Source: CAYTQK01 sp964439745 (GTDB lineage: Bacteria; Desulfobacterota; Desulfobacteria; Desulfobacterales; Desulfosudaceae). From it: a stretch of DNA of 24,083 nt. Below are positions 8,599-15,340 of this stretch, one piece after another. How positions within the stretch are numbered: position 1 is the first letter of the stretch; the number at the start of each line of letters is the position of its first letter. The stretch spans positions 1 through 24,083 of the forward strand of contig CAYTQK010000010.1 in the NCBI GenBank assembly GCA_964439745.1, written 5' to 3'. The translations under genes were made by a program, and so were the position numbers. A model generated the notes under the pieces. That model worked only from the letters and a program-made list of their open reading frames with translations, was not told where the DNA came from and made no database searches.

Positions 8599-9432
8599 TC
8601 AGATCAGGATCGAACCAAGGGCCACCAGGCCGGCCGCCAGGCAATAGGGTGCGAACAAGTGCAGCCGCCCGCCCTGGAGGATCCGCAGCAGCAGACGTAG
8701 TGCCAGATACCCTACGCCGAAAGCGGTGACCGCGCCGATCAGTGACGGCAGCAGCAGCTCCCGGCCGTTGCCATTCAGTATCTCTCCGGCAGAAAGAAGT
8801 TCCGCTCCCAAGATGGCCGGTATGGACAGAATAAAGGACAGCCGCGCCGCCTGGGCGCTTTTCAGTCCCAGCAACAGCGCCACCGCGATGGTGGCACCGG
8901 AGCGGGAGATGCCGGGAGTAACGGCCAGGCCCTGGGCGCAACCCACCAGCAGGGCTCTGGCGGTATTGAAGTCATAAAGATCACGGCCGTTATTGCCGCG
9001 TCCGCGGGTCAGCCATAACAGAACCGCGTTGACCATCATCATCAGCCCGACCAGGCCGATGGAAGCCATTTCACCTTTCGGCAGAAGAACCTTGATGGCC
9101 GCGCCCAGAATGGCCGTGGGCATCGTTCCCACGAAGACCAACCAGGCCAGGCGCAGCCCATCCTGGTGCCGCTTCGAATCGATTTTCTTTTTTGCACCGA
9201 AACGGGAACGGGCGGCTGCGAGTACGGCCCGCAGCAGGGTGCCGATATCCTCCCGGAACACCAGGATGACGGCCAGCATGGTACCGATATGAACACTGGT
9301 ATCAAAAAACAGGGCCGGCACCGGAATACCGAAAATGTGTCTGCTCAGCACCAGGTGACCGGAACTGCTGATCGGCAGAAATTCGCTCAGCCCCTGGATG
9401 GTGCCCAGGATGATGGCCTGTATCGCTGTCAT
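8599..9432 (-). CDS. uppP: Undecaprenyl-diphosphatase UppP (BacA)
   Basis: An integral membrane phosphatase that recycles undecaprenyl pyrophosphate to the monophosphate carrier used for peptidoglycan and O-antigen synthesis; overexpression classically gives bacitracin resistance. From the ATG at 9430-9432 the product is 277 residues, the normal family length. It shows QGLSEFLPISSSGH at 13-26 (the acidic catalytic motif plus SSSGH) and PGISRSGAT at 173-181, the second active-site motif with its catalytic-type arginine. About eight hydrophobic helices follow the known fold. An open frame extends further upstream but is arginine/cysteine rich and unlike the family, so I reject that start. GGAGGG lies 12 nt before the chosen ATG. 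An alternative ATG at 9442-9444 would directly abut that site. It is the first gene of the minus-strand envelope run. Confidence 0.94.
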   Translation of the reverse strand: MTAIQAIILGTIQGLSEFLPISSSGHLVLSRHIFGIPVPALFFDTSVHIGTMLAVILVFREDIGTLLRAVLAAARSRFGAKKKIDSKRHQDGLRLAWLVFVGTMPTAILGAAIKVLLPKGEMASIGLVGLMMMVNAVLLWLTRGRGNNGRDLYDFNTARALLVGCAQGLAVTPGISRSGATIAVALLLGLKSAQAARLSFILSIPAILGAELLSAGEILNGNGRELLLPSLIGAVTAFGVGYLALRLLLRILQGGRLHLFAPYCLAAGLVALGSILI

Positions 9433-9556
9433 TAAAAAAAGCATCCCTCCGTGGCAGACCGGCTTTGGTGCTGACCATGGCCATGAGCCGGCAGGGCCGG
9501 CCCGATACCGGGCACCCGGGAGTGAACGAAGCCGGAACCCGATCAACCTGTTTGCC

Positions 9557-9587
9557 TGCATCCTACCGTATCGGTAGCAGGAATGCA
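9557..9587. repeat. Imperfect inverted repeat between uppP and gspE, possible operator
   Basis: The left arm TGCATCCTACCG and right arm CGGTAGCAGGAATGCA pair across a 3-nt centre (TAT), apart from bulged bases in the right arm. It sits about 125 nt before uppP and 120 nt before gspE. There is no T-run on either side, so it is not a terminator. It could bind a dimeric regulator or form a leader hairpin. Confidence 0.45.
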
Positions 9588-9588
9588 A
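9560..9588 (-). promoter_or_regulatory. Candidate sigma70 promoter of uppP overlapping a palindrome
   Basis: On the minus strand TTGCAT (9583-9588) and TAGGAT (9560-9565) are 17 nt apart. Both boxes lie within the arms of an inverted repeat (9557-9587). The match to consensus is partial (3/6 and 4/6), so this is only a candidate, but it is the best one upstream of the envelope run. Confidence 0.4.
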
Positions 9589-9637
9589 CCGGCGATCGGC
9601 AAAGGCGGCGGTCTGCCTGCAGGCCGGTGTTATGGGG

Positions 9638-9666
9638 TTGAAATACAATACCGGCGGCGATATGAT
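9638..9666 (+). promoter_or_regulatory. Sigma70-type promoter of the gspE-like gene
   Basis: TTGAAA (9638-9643) and TATGAT (9661-9666) are separated by exactly 17 nt, each one mismatch from consensus. The predicted start point is about 35 nt before the gene's ATG, which is preceded by GGAGG. Confidence 0.6.
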
Positions 9667-9707
9667 AAAAATATTTAATTGAGGGAAAAATCCGGAGGGC
9701 GAGGCGC

Positions 9708-11528
9708 ATGGCCGAAGACATGGAAAAACTGTTCAAACCGGAGAAAGTCTGCCGCATCCTGCTCAAGAAAAAAATGATTCGCAAAAAGGACGCGGAAGAT
9801 ATACTCAAACAATATCCCCGTATCCGGCAGAACCTGGAAAAAGCCCGGGAGGCAAGGGCCGCGGCTGCTCCGCCCGGTGTCCGCGTCAACAATCCCATTA
9901 CCATCGTGGACGCCATTGTTTCCATGAACCTGGCCCGGGCCGATACCGCCGTGGGTGCCGTGGATGAGGAGAGCATTTTTCAGGCCCTGGCCGAGGAGTG
10001 GAACGTTCCCTACAAACGCATTGACCCCATCAAGCTGGACCTGGAACTGGTCACCAATACCATCCCCCGTTCCTTTGCCATGAACTACCTGGCCTTGCCG
10101 CTGGCCGTGGAAAACAGCGCCCTGGTGGTGGCCACCCCCAATCCTTTTAATACCGAAGTGCTGGAGGATATCGCCCGGGCCGTTCAAATGCGGGTCATCC
10201 CCGTGGTCAGCCCCAAGTCCGATATCATCCGGACCATCAATGAGTTTTTCGGGTTTAAACGATCCATTGCCGCGGCCGAAGATCAGTTCGACGTTCCGAC
10301 CGTGGACCTGGGCAACCTGGAACGTTTCGTCCGGCTGACCGGCGACGGCGAGGTGCCCATCAATGACAGCCATATCGTTAACGCCGTCAACCACCTTTTT
10401 GCTTACGGGTTTGATCAACGGGCCAGCGATATTCATATCGAACCGAAGCGGGAGGTCACCGAGATCCGGATGCGTATCGACGGGGTGCTCCATTCGGTCT
10501 ACAAGATTCCCAAAAAGGTTCATTACGCCCTGGTCAGCCGCATCAAGAATATCGCCGGCATGGACATGGCCGAAAAACGGAAACCCCAGGATGGCCGCAT
10601 CAAGATGGAAAAGGATCAGGCCGATGCCGAGATCCGGGTGTCGGTCATCCCGGTGGCCTTTGGCGAAAAGGTGGTCATGCGGATCATGGATCCGGATATC
10701 CTTTTTCAGGATCTGGAGGGATTGGGGTTTTCCGGCGATGAATTGGCCGCCTACCAGCATATTGTCAATCGCCCCAACGGCATTTTTCTGGTCTGTGGTC
10801 CCACCGGCAGCGGGAAATCAACCACCCTTTATTCCACCCTGCGGTACCTGGCTACGCCGGCTGTGAATATTACCACGGTGGAGGATCCCATTGAAATGAT
10901 CCATGAGCAGTTCAACCAGATTGCCGTCCAGCCGGTACTGGGGATTACCTTTGGCTCCATTTTGCGCAATATTCTGCGCCAGGATCCGGATATCATCATG
11001 ATCGGTGAAATGCGCGACCTGGAAACGGCCCAGAACGCCATCCAGGCCTCCCTGACCGGGCACCTGGTGCTGTCCACCCTGCATACCAATGACGCGCCTT
11101 CCGCCATCATCCGGCTGTTGGATATCGGGGTGCCCTATTTCCTGGTACAGGCCACTATGTCCGGGGTGATGTCGCAGCGGCTGGTGCGAAAAATCTGCAC
11201 CAGCTGCCGGGAGACCTTTGAAATGGATGCCGCCGACCTGGAGTCCATGGGAATCAGGACCGGCAAGAGCGGTCTTGTCCGCCTCTACCGGGGAACCGGC
11301 TGTATCAAGTGCCGCAATACCGGTTACCGGGGGAGAACGGGGGTGTTTGAACTGATGCCGTATACCCGGGCCATCCGGGAGCTGACTACCGCCAGTGCCG
11401 ATCTGGAAAGGATTCGGACCGTCAGCCGGGAAGAGGGCATGCATACCCTGCGCGAAAACGCGGTGACAAAAATGCTACTGGGAGAAACCACCTACCAGGA
11501 AGTGCTCCGGGTCACCTGGGACCAATAG
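9708..11528 (+). CDS. GspE/PulE/PilB-type secretion or pilus assembly ATPase
   Basis: A hexameric cytoplasmic ATPase that powers type II secretion or type IV pilus extension. The 606 residues hold an N-terminal GspE-N/MshEN-like domain (about 65-185, ending INEFFGF) and a C-terminal motor. The motor has Walker A GPTGSGKST at 364-372, the Asp box VEDPIE at 391-396, Walker B region DPDIIMIGEMRD at 426-437 and the His box TGHLVLSTLHTND at 450-462. A four-cysteine zinc site is made by CTSC (497-500) and CIKC (532-535), as in GspE and PilB. An extra basic, coiled segment precedes the N-domain (residues 9-50). The ATG at 9708 has GGAGG nine nt upstream; the gene has its own promoter candidate and stands alone, with no gsp or pil gene beside it. 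Whether it serves secretion, pili or another machine cannot be decided from the motifs. Confidence 0.9.
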   Translation: MAEDMEKLFKPEKVCRILLKKKMIRKKDAEDILKQYPRIRQNLEKAREARAAAAPPGVRVNNPITIVDAIVSMNLARADTAVGAVDEESIFQALAEEWNVPYKRIDPIKLDLELVTNTIPRSFAMNYLALPLAVENSALVVATPNPFNTEVLEDIARAVQMRVIPVVSPKSDIIRTINEFFGFKRSIAAAEDQFDVPTVDLGNLERFVRLTGDGEVPINDSHIVNAVNHLFAYGFDQRASDIHIEPKREVTEIRMRIDGVLHSVYKIPKKVHYALVSRIKNIAGMDMAEKRKPQDGRIKMEKDQADAEIRVSVIPVAFGEKVVMRIMDPDILFQDLEGLGFSGDELAAYQHIVNRPNGIFLVCGPTGSGKSTTLYSTLRYLATPAVNITTVEDPIEMIHEQFNQIAVQPVLGITFGSILRNILRQDPDIIMIGEMRDLETAQNAIQASLTGHLVLSTLHTNDAPSAIIRLLDIGVPYFLVQATMSGVMSQRLVRKICTSCRETFEMDAADLESMGIRTGKSGLVRLYRGTGCIKCRNTGYRGRTGVFELMPYTRAIRELTTASADLERIRTVSREEGMHTLRENAVTKMLLGETTYQEVLRVTWDQ

Positions 11529-11771
11529 CCCGGATATTTCATGAATTTTTTCGACTATATTTTTTTAACCAATGAACTTCAAATGTTTATTGATAATTTA
11601 TGACTTTTTTTCAAATGGAATTTTAACCATTTAGATGTCAAAAAATTCACCCTGCGGTCCCGCCGGGGGCGGGACTTGCAGCTGCGCCCAAATCGACTCG
11701 TGAAATAACCGGGATAGCTTCTGTGCACCGGTTTCCGGCCGGGGCCGGAAGAAAAATCATCTCTGTTACAT
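11529..11771. other. Non-coding AT-rich island with two GC-rich hairpins
   Basis: No convincing gene is seen here. About 11540-11645 is strikingly AT-rich compared with the GC-rich surroundings, with several T-runs. It is followed by two short perfect hairpins: GTCCCGCC/GGCGGGAC at 11657-11675 (3-nt loop) and TTCCGGCC/GGCCGGAA at 11733-11750 (2-nt centre). Neither has a T-run immediately after it on either strand. A 20-codon frame at 11541-11603 lacks a ribosome-binding site. The stretch could be a degraded gene, an untranslated 3' region of the gspE-like transcript, or a small RNA. Confidence 0.4.
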
Positions 11772-11830
11772 AAAAAAAGCCGGATCCGTTCAACGGGCGG
11801 CATCGCCTCGTCTGATCGGCGCCGGCTTTT
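11772..11830. terminator. Bidirectional terminator between convergent gspE-like and LysM genes
   Basis: AAAAGCCGG (11775-11783) and CCGGCTTTT (11822-11830) form the outer stem. A small inner hairpin, CCGTT/AACGG at 11786-11796, lies inside the 38-nt loop. Read on the minus strand the stem is followed by T7 (11778 down to 11772), 20 nt after the LysM stop. Read on the plus strand it ends in TTTT. It suits both converging transcripts. Confidence 0.65.
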
Positions 11831-11849
11831 GGGCGTTTTGCAAGGATGC

Positions 11850-13019
11850 TCAGGGTGTCTTGAAACGATCACCGGGAGCAATGCTCTTGGATGCTTGGGT
11901 GACGGTGGCCGTAGCCGTGGTGTCTTTGGCCAGCAGCACCAGCAGCTTGCCATAGGTTATCGGCGGCAGCAGAACCGTTTCTCCGTTGATTTTTTTTTCA
12001 GACTGATAAAACACATCGTACCGCTGGCCCGCCTGGACGCCGTCCTTTTTCCCCTTGTCCAGAAAAACGATATCATAGCCGGCCGACATCCGGGTATGAT
12101 CTTCGGAGAGCAGCACGTGGCCGGTCATTCCTTCGGGTGACTGCTGCAGGGCGATCTTTTTCGAACGCTGCTGAAACGGCATGATCTTGTCGCCGACCCG
12201 GATGGGTCGCAGGGACTTGACGACCCGGGCGACCACGTAAGCCGGATTTTTTTCCGTGACTTCGACAATACCGGCGATTCTATACTGGTGGCCGGCGTAG
12301 TCGCCTGTGCGCGGATCGTTGATTTCGACCAGCGGTTTATATATCGAATAGAGGTTGCCGACGATAAAGACACTGTTGTCGTTATTGGCATGATGGATAT
12401 AAACAGTGTCATTCTCACTGATCATCTGCTTGATTTCACCTTCCGCCTTAAAAATTTCACCGATGGCCAGCGGGTCGGTGGTGCCTCCGAACAAGCCGGA
12501 TCCGGATAATTTCTGAATAAAGCCCACGTTGGCAATCTGGGGATAATAGAAATAGATTTCCGGTTCCAGCTCTTCCAGCTCTTCCAGCTCTTCCAGCTCT
12601 TCCGGCTCTTCCGGCTCTTCCGGCTCTTCCGGTTCTTCCGGTTCTGGTGCGGGGGCTTCTTCTTCTGGTTTTACCTCCACGATTTCGGGCAGTCGTTTTT
12701 CCGGTTCAGGCTTGTCTTGGTGATCCACCAGGTCGCTTTTTTGATACAGGCGGATGCGATTGCCCGGATAGATCCAGTGCGGATTGGTAATATCCTTGTT
12801 TTGTCCCCACAAGGCTGGCCAGACCCATTCCGAGTCATAGAATCGCTGCGAAAGATCCCAGAGCGTGTCGCCTTTCTGGATGGTGTAATAAAATCCCGGA
12901 GTAAAGGCTTCCCCGGTTTCCGCCTCGCCGGCATCTGTTTCCGCGAGGGATACACCGGCCGTGAGCAAACAGCCGATCAGGCCGATCAGGATGGGAAGGA
13001 AAATCTTTTTGAGTGACAT
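11850..13019 (-). CDS. Secreted LysM-domain protein with Glu/Pro-Leu repeat linker
   Basis: The 389-residue product starts with a signal peptide (MSLKKIF, hydrophobic to about 22, probable cleavage after VSLA at 26). A LysM domain follows at about 43-93 (YTIQKGDTLWDLSQRFY ... IYPGNRIRLY), so it probably binds peptidoglycan in the periplasm. Residues 94-155 form an acidic linker in which EEP repeats give way to EEL repeats (about 127-152), encoded by a 9-bp tandem repeat. The C-terminal 230 residues (from about 157) have no catalytic motif that I recognise. They are likely a beta-rich module, containing SGYD-like turns and RVGDKIMPF, a pattern seen in LysM proteins of this group. A consensus-like promoter lies 60-90 nt upstream and AAAGGTG precedes the start. 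The function beyond wall binding is unknown. Confidence 0.85.
   Translation of the reverse strand: MSLKKIFLPILIGLIGCLLTAGVSLAETDAGEAETGEAFTPGFYYTIQKGDTLWDLSQRFYDSEWVWPALWGQNKDITNPHWIYPGNRIRLYQKSDLVDHQDKPEPEKRLPEIVEVKPEEEAPAPEPEEPEEPEEPEEPEELEELEELEELEPEIYFYYPQIANVGFIQKLSGSGLFGGTTDPLAIGEIFKAEGEIKQMISENDTVYIHHANNDNSVFIVGNLYSIYKPLVEINDPRTGDYAGHQYRIAGIVEVTEKNPAYVVARVVKSLRPIRVGDKIMPFQQRSKKIALQQSPEGMTGHVLLSEDHTRMSAGYDIVFLDKGKKDGVQAGQRYDVFYQSEKKINGETVLLPPITYGKLLVLLAKDTTATATVTQASKSIAPGDRFKTP
12564..12644 (-). repeat. Nine tandem 9-bp units inside the LysM gene
   Basis: On the plus strand the units are TTCCAGCTC x4 (12564-12599), TTCCGGCTC x3 (12600-12626) and TTCCGGTTC x2 (12627-12644). Read in the gene's direction they encode E-P-E twice (GAACCGGAA), E-P-E three times (GAGCCGGAA), then E-L-E four times (GAGCTGGAA). 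Every unit keeps the frame, so copy-number change would alter linker length without breaking the gene. Confidence 0.95.
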
Positions 13020-13080
13020 AGCACACCTTTTTTACAAGTAATTATCAGGTTGACGCACGTCTGTTTCCGCCCTCAGAATA

Positions 13081-13110
13081 TATTTAGCCCCAGATTCCTC
13101 TTTTTGTCAA
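13081..13110 (-). promoter_or_regulatory. Sigma70-type promoter of the LysM gene
   Basis: A perfect -35 TTGACA (13105-13110, minus strand) is followed after 18 nt by TAAATA (13081-13086). The predicted leader to the ATG is about 55 nt. The -10 is weak (3/6), the -35 strong. Confidence 0.5.
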
Positions 13111-13189
13111 GTCTGGAGGCATTTTCCGGCCCGGGAATGACGGGAAAGGCTGGTCTGTCGTGTTTATCTTTTCAACGTAGCGGCATCCG

Positions 13190-13975
13190 CTACAGGGAAA
13201 CCGGCTCCAGGGTGACTTTTCTTTTCAGGATCATCTGGGCGGTTTCGCGAAACTGCGCCGTCATGTCGGAGACGTAAAAAGCGGTCCGCCCGTTTTTCGA
13301 AACGGTTTCTTCAATTTCAGGGTGGGCTTCAAAGTGGGTTCGGACACTCCGGGCCACGGCCGTGGCAGAGTCGATGGCGAATGTCCGCGCCCCGACTTGG
13401 CGGGCGATAATTTTTTTCAGGATGGGGTAGTGGGTGCACCCCAGGATAAGCGTATCAATCTGCTGCATCTTCAGGGGCCGCAGATATTTTTTTATGATCA
13501 TGGCGGTTTCCGGTTTATTGATCCAGCCTTCTTCCACCAGGGGCACCAGCAGGGGGCAGGGCGCTGAAAAGACTTTTGCCCGGGGACGTTTTTCCAGGAT
13601 TTTGGTCTTGTAGATATTGCTGTTGATGGTGGCGCGGGTGCCGATTACCCCGATCCTGCCGCTCCGGGAATATTCCGCGGCCAGGACAACCGCCGGTGAG
13701 ATGACCTCAAAAACGGGAACCGGCAGCGTCCGGATGACCGGTTCTGTGACCACGCTGGAAGCGGAATTGCAGGCCATGACAATAACCCGGGCCCCCTTGG
13801 ACAGCAGGAAATCAATGTCCTCCAGGGCATATTTTTCTACTGTACCGGCGCTTTTGGCGCCGTAAGGAGTGCGGGCCGTATCCCCGAAATAGGTAATATC
13901 ATACCCGGGCAGTTCGTCCATAATGGCCCGGGCCACGGTCAGCCCCCCCAGTCCTGAGTCAAAGATACCGATCAC
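13190..13975 (-). CDS. murI: Glutamate racemase MurI
   Basis: Converts L-glutamate to D-glutamate for peptidoglycan. Starting at the GTG (13973-13975) the product is 261 residues, normal for the family, and opens MIGIFDSGLGG. Asp6 and Ser7 are the substrate-binding pair; TPYGAKS (36-42) follows; Cys69 in ACNSAS and Cys180 in GCTHYP (179-184) are the two catalytic cysteines, with His182 present. The frame stays open upstream but encodes nothing family-like, and the GTG overlaps the stop of the preceding gene as GTGA, so I choose the GTG. AGGAG lies 14 nt upstream, which is rather far, so translation is probably coupled. A 7-bp hairpin (13177-13193) covers the stop codon but lacks a T-tail. Confidence 0.94.
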   Translation of the reverse strand: MIGIFDSGLGGLTVARAIMDELPGYDITYFGDTARTPYGAKSAGTVEKYALEDIDFLLSKGARVIVMACNSASSVVTEPVIRTLPVPVFEVISPAVVLAAEYSRSGRIGVIGTRATINSNIYKTKILEKRPRAKVFSAPCPLLVPLVEEGWINKPETAMIIKKYLRPLKMQQIDTLILGCTHYPILKKIIARQVGARTFAIDSATAVARSVRTHFEAHPEIEETVSKNGRTAFYVSDMTAQFRETAQMILKRKVTLEPVSL

Positions 13976-14376
13976 CGTTCTTTTGCCTGCTCCTGTTGCA
14001 CACACCGGATGATTGTTTCGGCCGGAAAGCCGGTCTGGATGCCCGGACACATGGAGGCCATGACCTCCCAGTTGCCGACATCCGCCAGGACCCCAGCAAT
14101 AAAAGGCCAGGCTTTGCACATTCTTGGCTTGACGGGATGGATGGTGCACTTTTGGTCCCAGAAAACGCAATAGCCGTTTTCCGCCTGGGCCAGAACCCGC
14201 CGGCTCCCGGAAAAGGTGCAGTATCGATTGGTAAATTCTTCGGGGGGGAGGGACAGGTAGGCGGCGATCTGCTGGATATCCGTTTCCCTCAGATAGGTCC
14301 CCCCGAAACCGCGGCAGCATTCGCCGCACATGCGGCATTGAAACAGATCGCCGGGAGTGGTGTTGCTATACGGCAT
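13972..14376 (-). CDS. YkgJ-family cysteine-cluster protein
   Basis: A 134-residue protein with the CxxCGxCC signature near the N-terminus (CRMCGECC, residues 15-22), then further cysteines in RYCTF, GYCVF, QKCTIHP and the hallmark RPxxC-like KPRMCKAWPF. Proteins of this family (formerly UPF0153) are thought to bind zinc or an iron-sulfur cluster, and their biochemical role is not established. The gene overlaps recR by 11 nt at its start and murI by 4 nt at its end, so it sits within a coupled string. Its start is the ATG at 14374-14376; the AAAAGAGAT before it lies inside recR. Confidence 0.88.
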   Translation of the reverse strand: MPYSNTTPGDLFQCRMCGECCRGFGGTYLRETDIQQIAAYLSLPPEEFTNRYCTFSGSRRVLAQAENGYCVFWDQKCTIHPVKPRMCKAWPFIAGVLADVGNWEVMASMCPGIQTGFPAETIIRCVQQEQAKER

Positions 14377-14965
14377 ATCTCTTTTCCAGGGCGTTTTTAA
14401 GGGTAACCGGATCGACGTATTTCAGGTCGCCGCCGGTGGGCATGCCCGAGGCGATGCGGGTAATTTTTACGGGGTAGGCACTCAGCCGTTCGGCCAGATA
14501 CGACGCCGTGGCCTCCCCTTCCACCTGGGTGCCGGTGGCAATGACAATTTCGCTGATGCCGCCGGCTTCCACGCGCTGCATCAGCTCGCTGACGCGGATA
14601 TCCTCCGGACCGATGCCGTCCATGGGCGACAGTACACCGTGCAGGACATGATACCGGCCGCGAAAAATGCCGGTATTCTCAATGGCCATCATTTCCGCCG
14701 GACCTTCGACCACGCAGAGCACCCCCGTCTCCCGGGCGGGGTCGCTGCAGATGCGGCAGAAGCGGCTGTCGCTGAGCGTATGGCATCGCTCGCACAGCCG
14801 GGTTTCTTTTTTCAGTGTCACCAGGCTGGCGGCCAGGTCGTTGACCTCGCGGACTGGCGCCTGCAGCAGATGCATGGCCAGGCGTTCGGCCGTTTTCCGG
14901 CCGATGCCGGGCAGCCGGGTCAGGTGTTTGACGGCGTTCCGTATGGGAAGCGGATAGGCTTGCAT
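14366..14965 (-). CDS. recR: Recombination mediator RecR
   Basis: RecR acts with RecF/RecO to load RecA on SSB-coated gaps. From the ATG at 14963-14965 the product is 199 residues. It begins QAYPLPIRNAVKHLTRLPGIGRKTAER, the helix-hairpin-helix start typical of RecR. A zinc finger follows, made by CERC and CRIC (about 58-73). The TOPRIM domain includes VVEGPAEMMAIE and ATGTQVEGEATASYLA, and the end has SGMPTGGDLKYVDPVTL, all family signatures. A GTG two codons upstream (14971) is an alternative start. Order dnaX-ybaB-recR is one of the most conserved small clusters in bacteria, which agrees. It starts 16 nt after the ybaB stop and runs into the YkgJ-type gene. Confidence 0.95.
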   Translation of the reverse strand: MQAYPLPIRNAVKHLTRLPGIGRKTAERLAMHLLQAPVREVNDLAASLVTLKKETRLCERCHTLSDSRFCRICSDPARETGVLCVVEGPAEMMAIENTGIFRGRYHVLHGVLSPMDGIGPEDIRVSELMQRVEAGGISEIVIATGTQVEGEATASYLAERLSAYPVKITRIASGMPTGGDLKYVDPVTLKNALEKRYAV

Positions 14966-14981
14966 GGTCACGGCCGTAAGC

Positions 14982-15293
14982 TCAGGTCAGGCCGGGGATG
15001 TTCATGCCGCCGGTCAGTTTGCTCATCTCCGACGAAACCATCTCCTGGGATTTGGCCAGGGCGTCGTTGACCGCCGCCAGCACCAGGTCCTGGAGCATTT
15101 CCGCATCCTCGGGATCGATCACCTCTTTTTCGATGCTCAGCGCCACCAGCTGCTGGCTCCCGTTGGCCGTCGCCCGGACCATGCCGCCGCCGGCTGTGCC
15201 CTCAACGGTCTTTTCCGCCAGTTCAGCCTGCATCTTGGCCATCTTGGACTGAAGCTTCTGCGCCTGCTTCATCATGTTGCCCATGCCTTTCAT
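14982..15293 (-). CDS. ybaB: YbaB/EbfC nucleoid-associated DNA-binding protein
   Basis: A 103-residue dimeric DNA-binding protein. It starts MKGMGNMMKQAQKLQSKMAKMQ, the long helix of the family, followed by the tweezer beta-sheet core (GGGMVRATANGSQQLVALSI) and the helical end rich in Asp/Glu (DPEDAEMLQDLVLAAVNDAL), finishing TGGMNIPGL. AAGGAGG lies 9 nt before the ATG. It is placed between dnaX (47 nt upstream) and recR, as in many bacteria. The exact cellular role is not settled for the family. Confidence 0.95.
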   Translation of the reverse strand: MKGMGNMMKQAQKLQSKMAKMQAELAEKTVEGTAGGGMVRATANGSQQLVALSIEKEVIDPEDAEMLQDLVLAAVNDALAKSQEMVSSEMSKLTGGMNIPGLT

Positions 15294-15340
15294 GATATTC
15301 CGCCTCCTTGCCCGATCACTTGTGGCCGGATCGGGTTCTG

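Noticed and set aside
9433..9648. Upstream extension of the uppP frame
   Set aside because: The extra N-terminal 72 residues are unlike the family and lie in the promoter/operator region; the ATG at 9430-9432 gives the family length.
12560..12650. CRISPR-like array
   Set aside because: The 9-bp units have no spacers and are in frame inside the LysM gene.
13177..13193. Hairpin GTAGCGG-CAT-CCGCTAC at the end of murI as a terminator
   Set aside because: It overlaps the stop codon and is not followed by a T-run on the minus strand.
13976..14338. Upstream extension of the murI frame
   Set aside because: It runs through the YkgJ-type gene in another frame. The family start FDSGLGG and the GTGA overlap fix the start at 13975.
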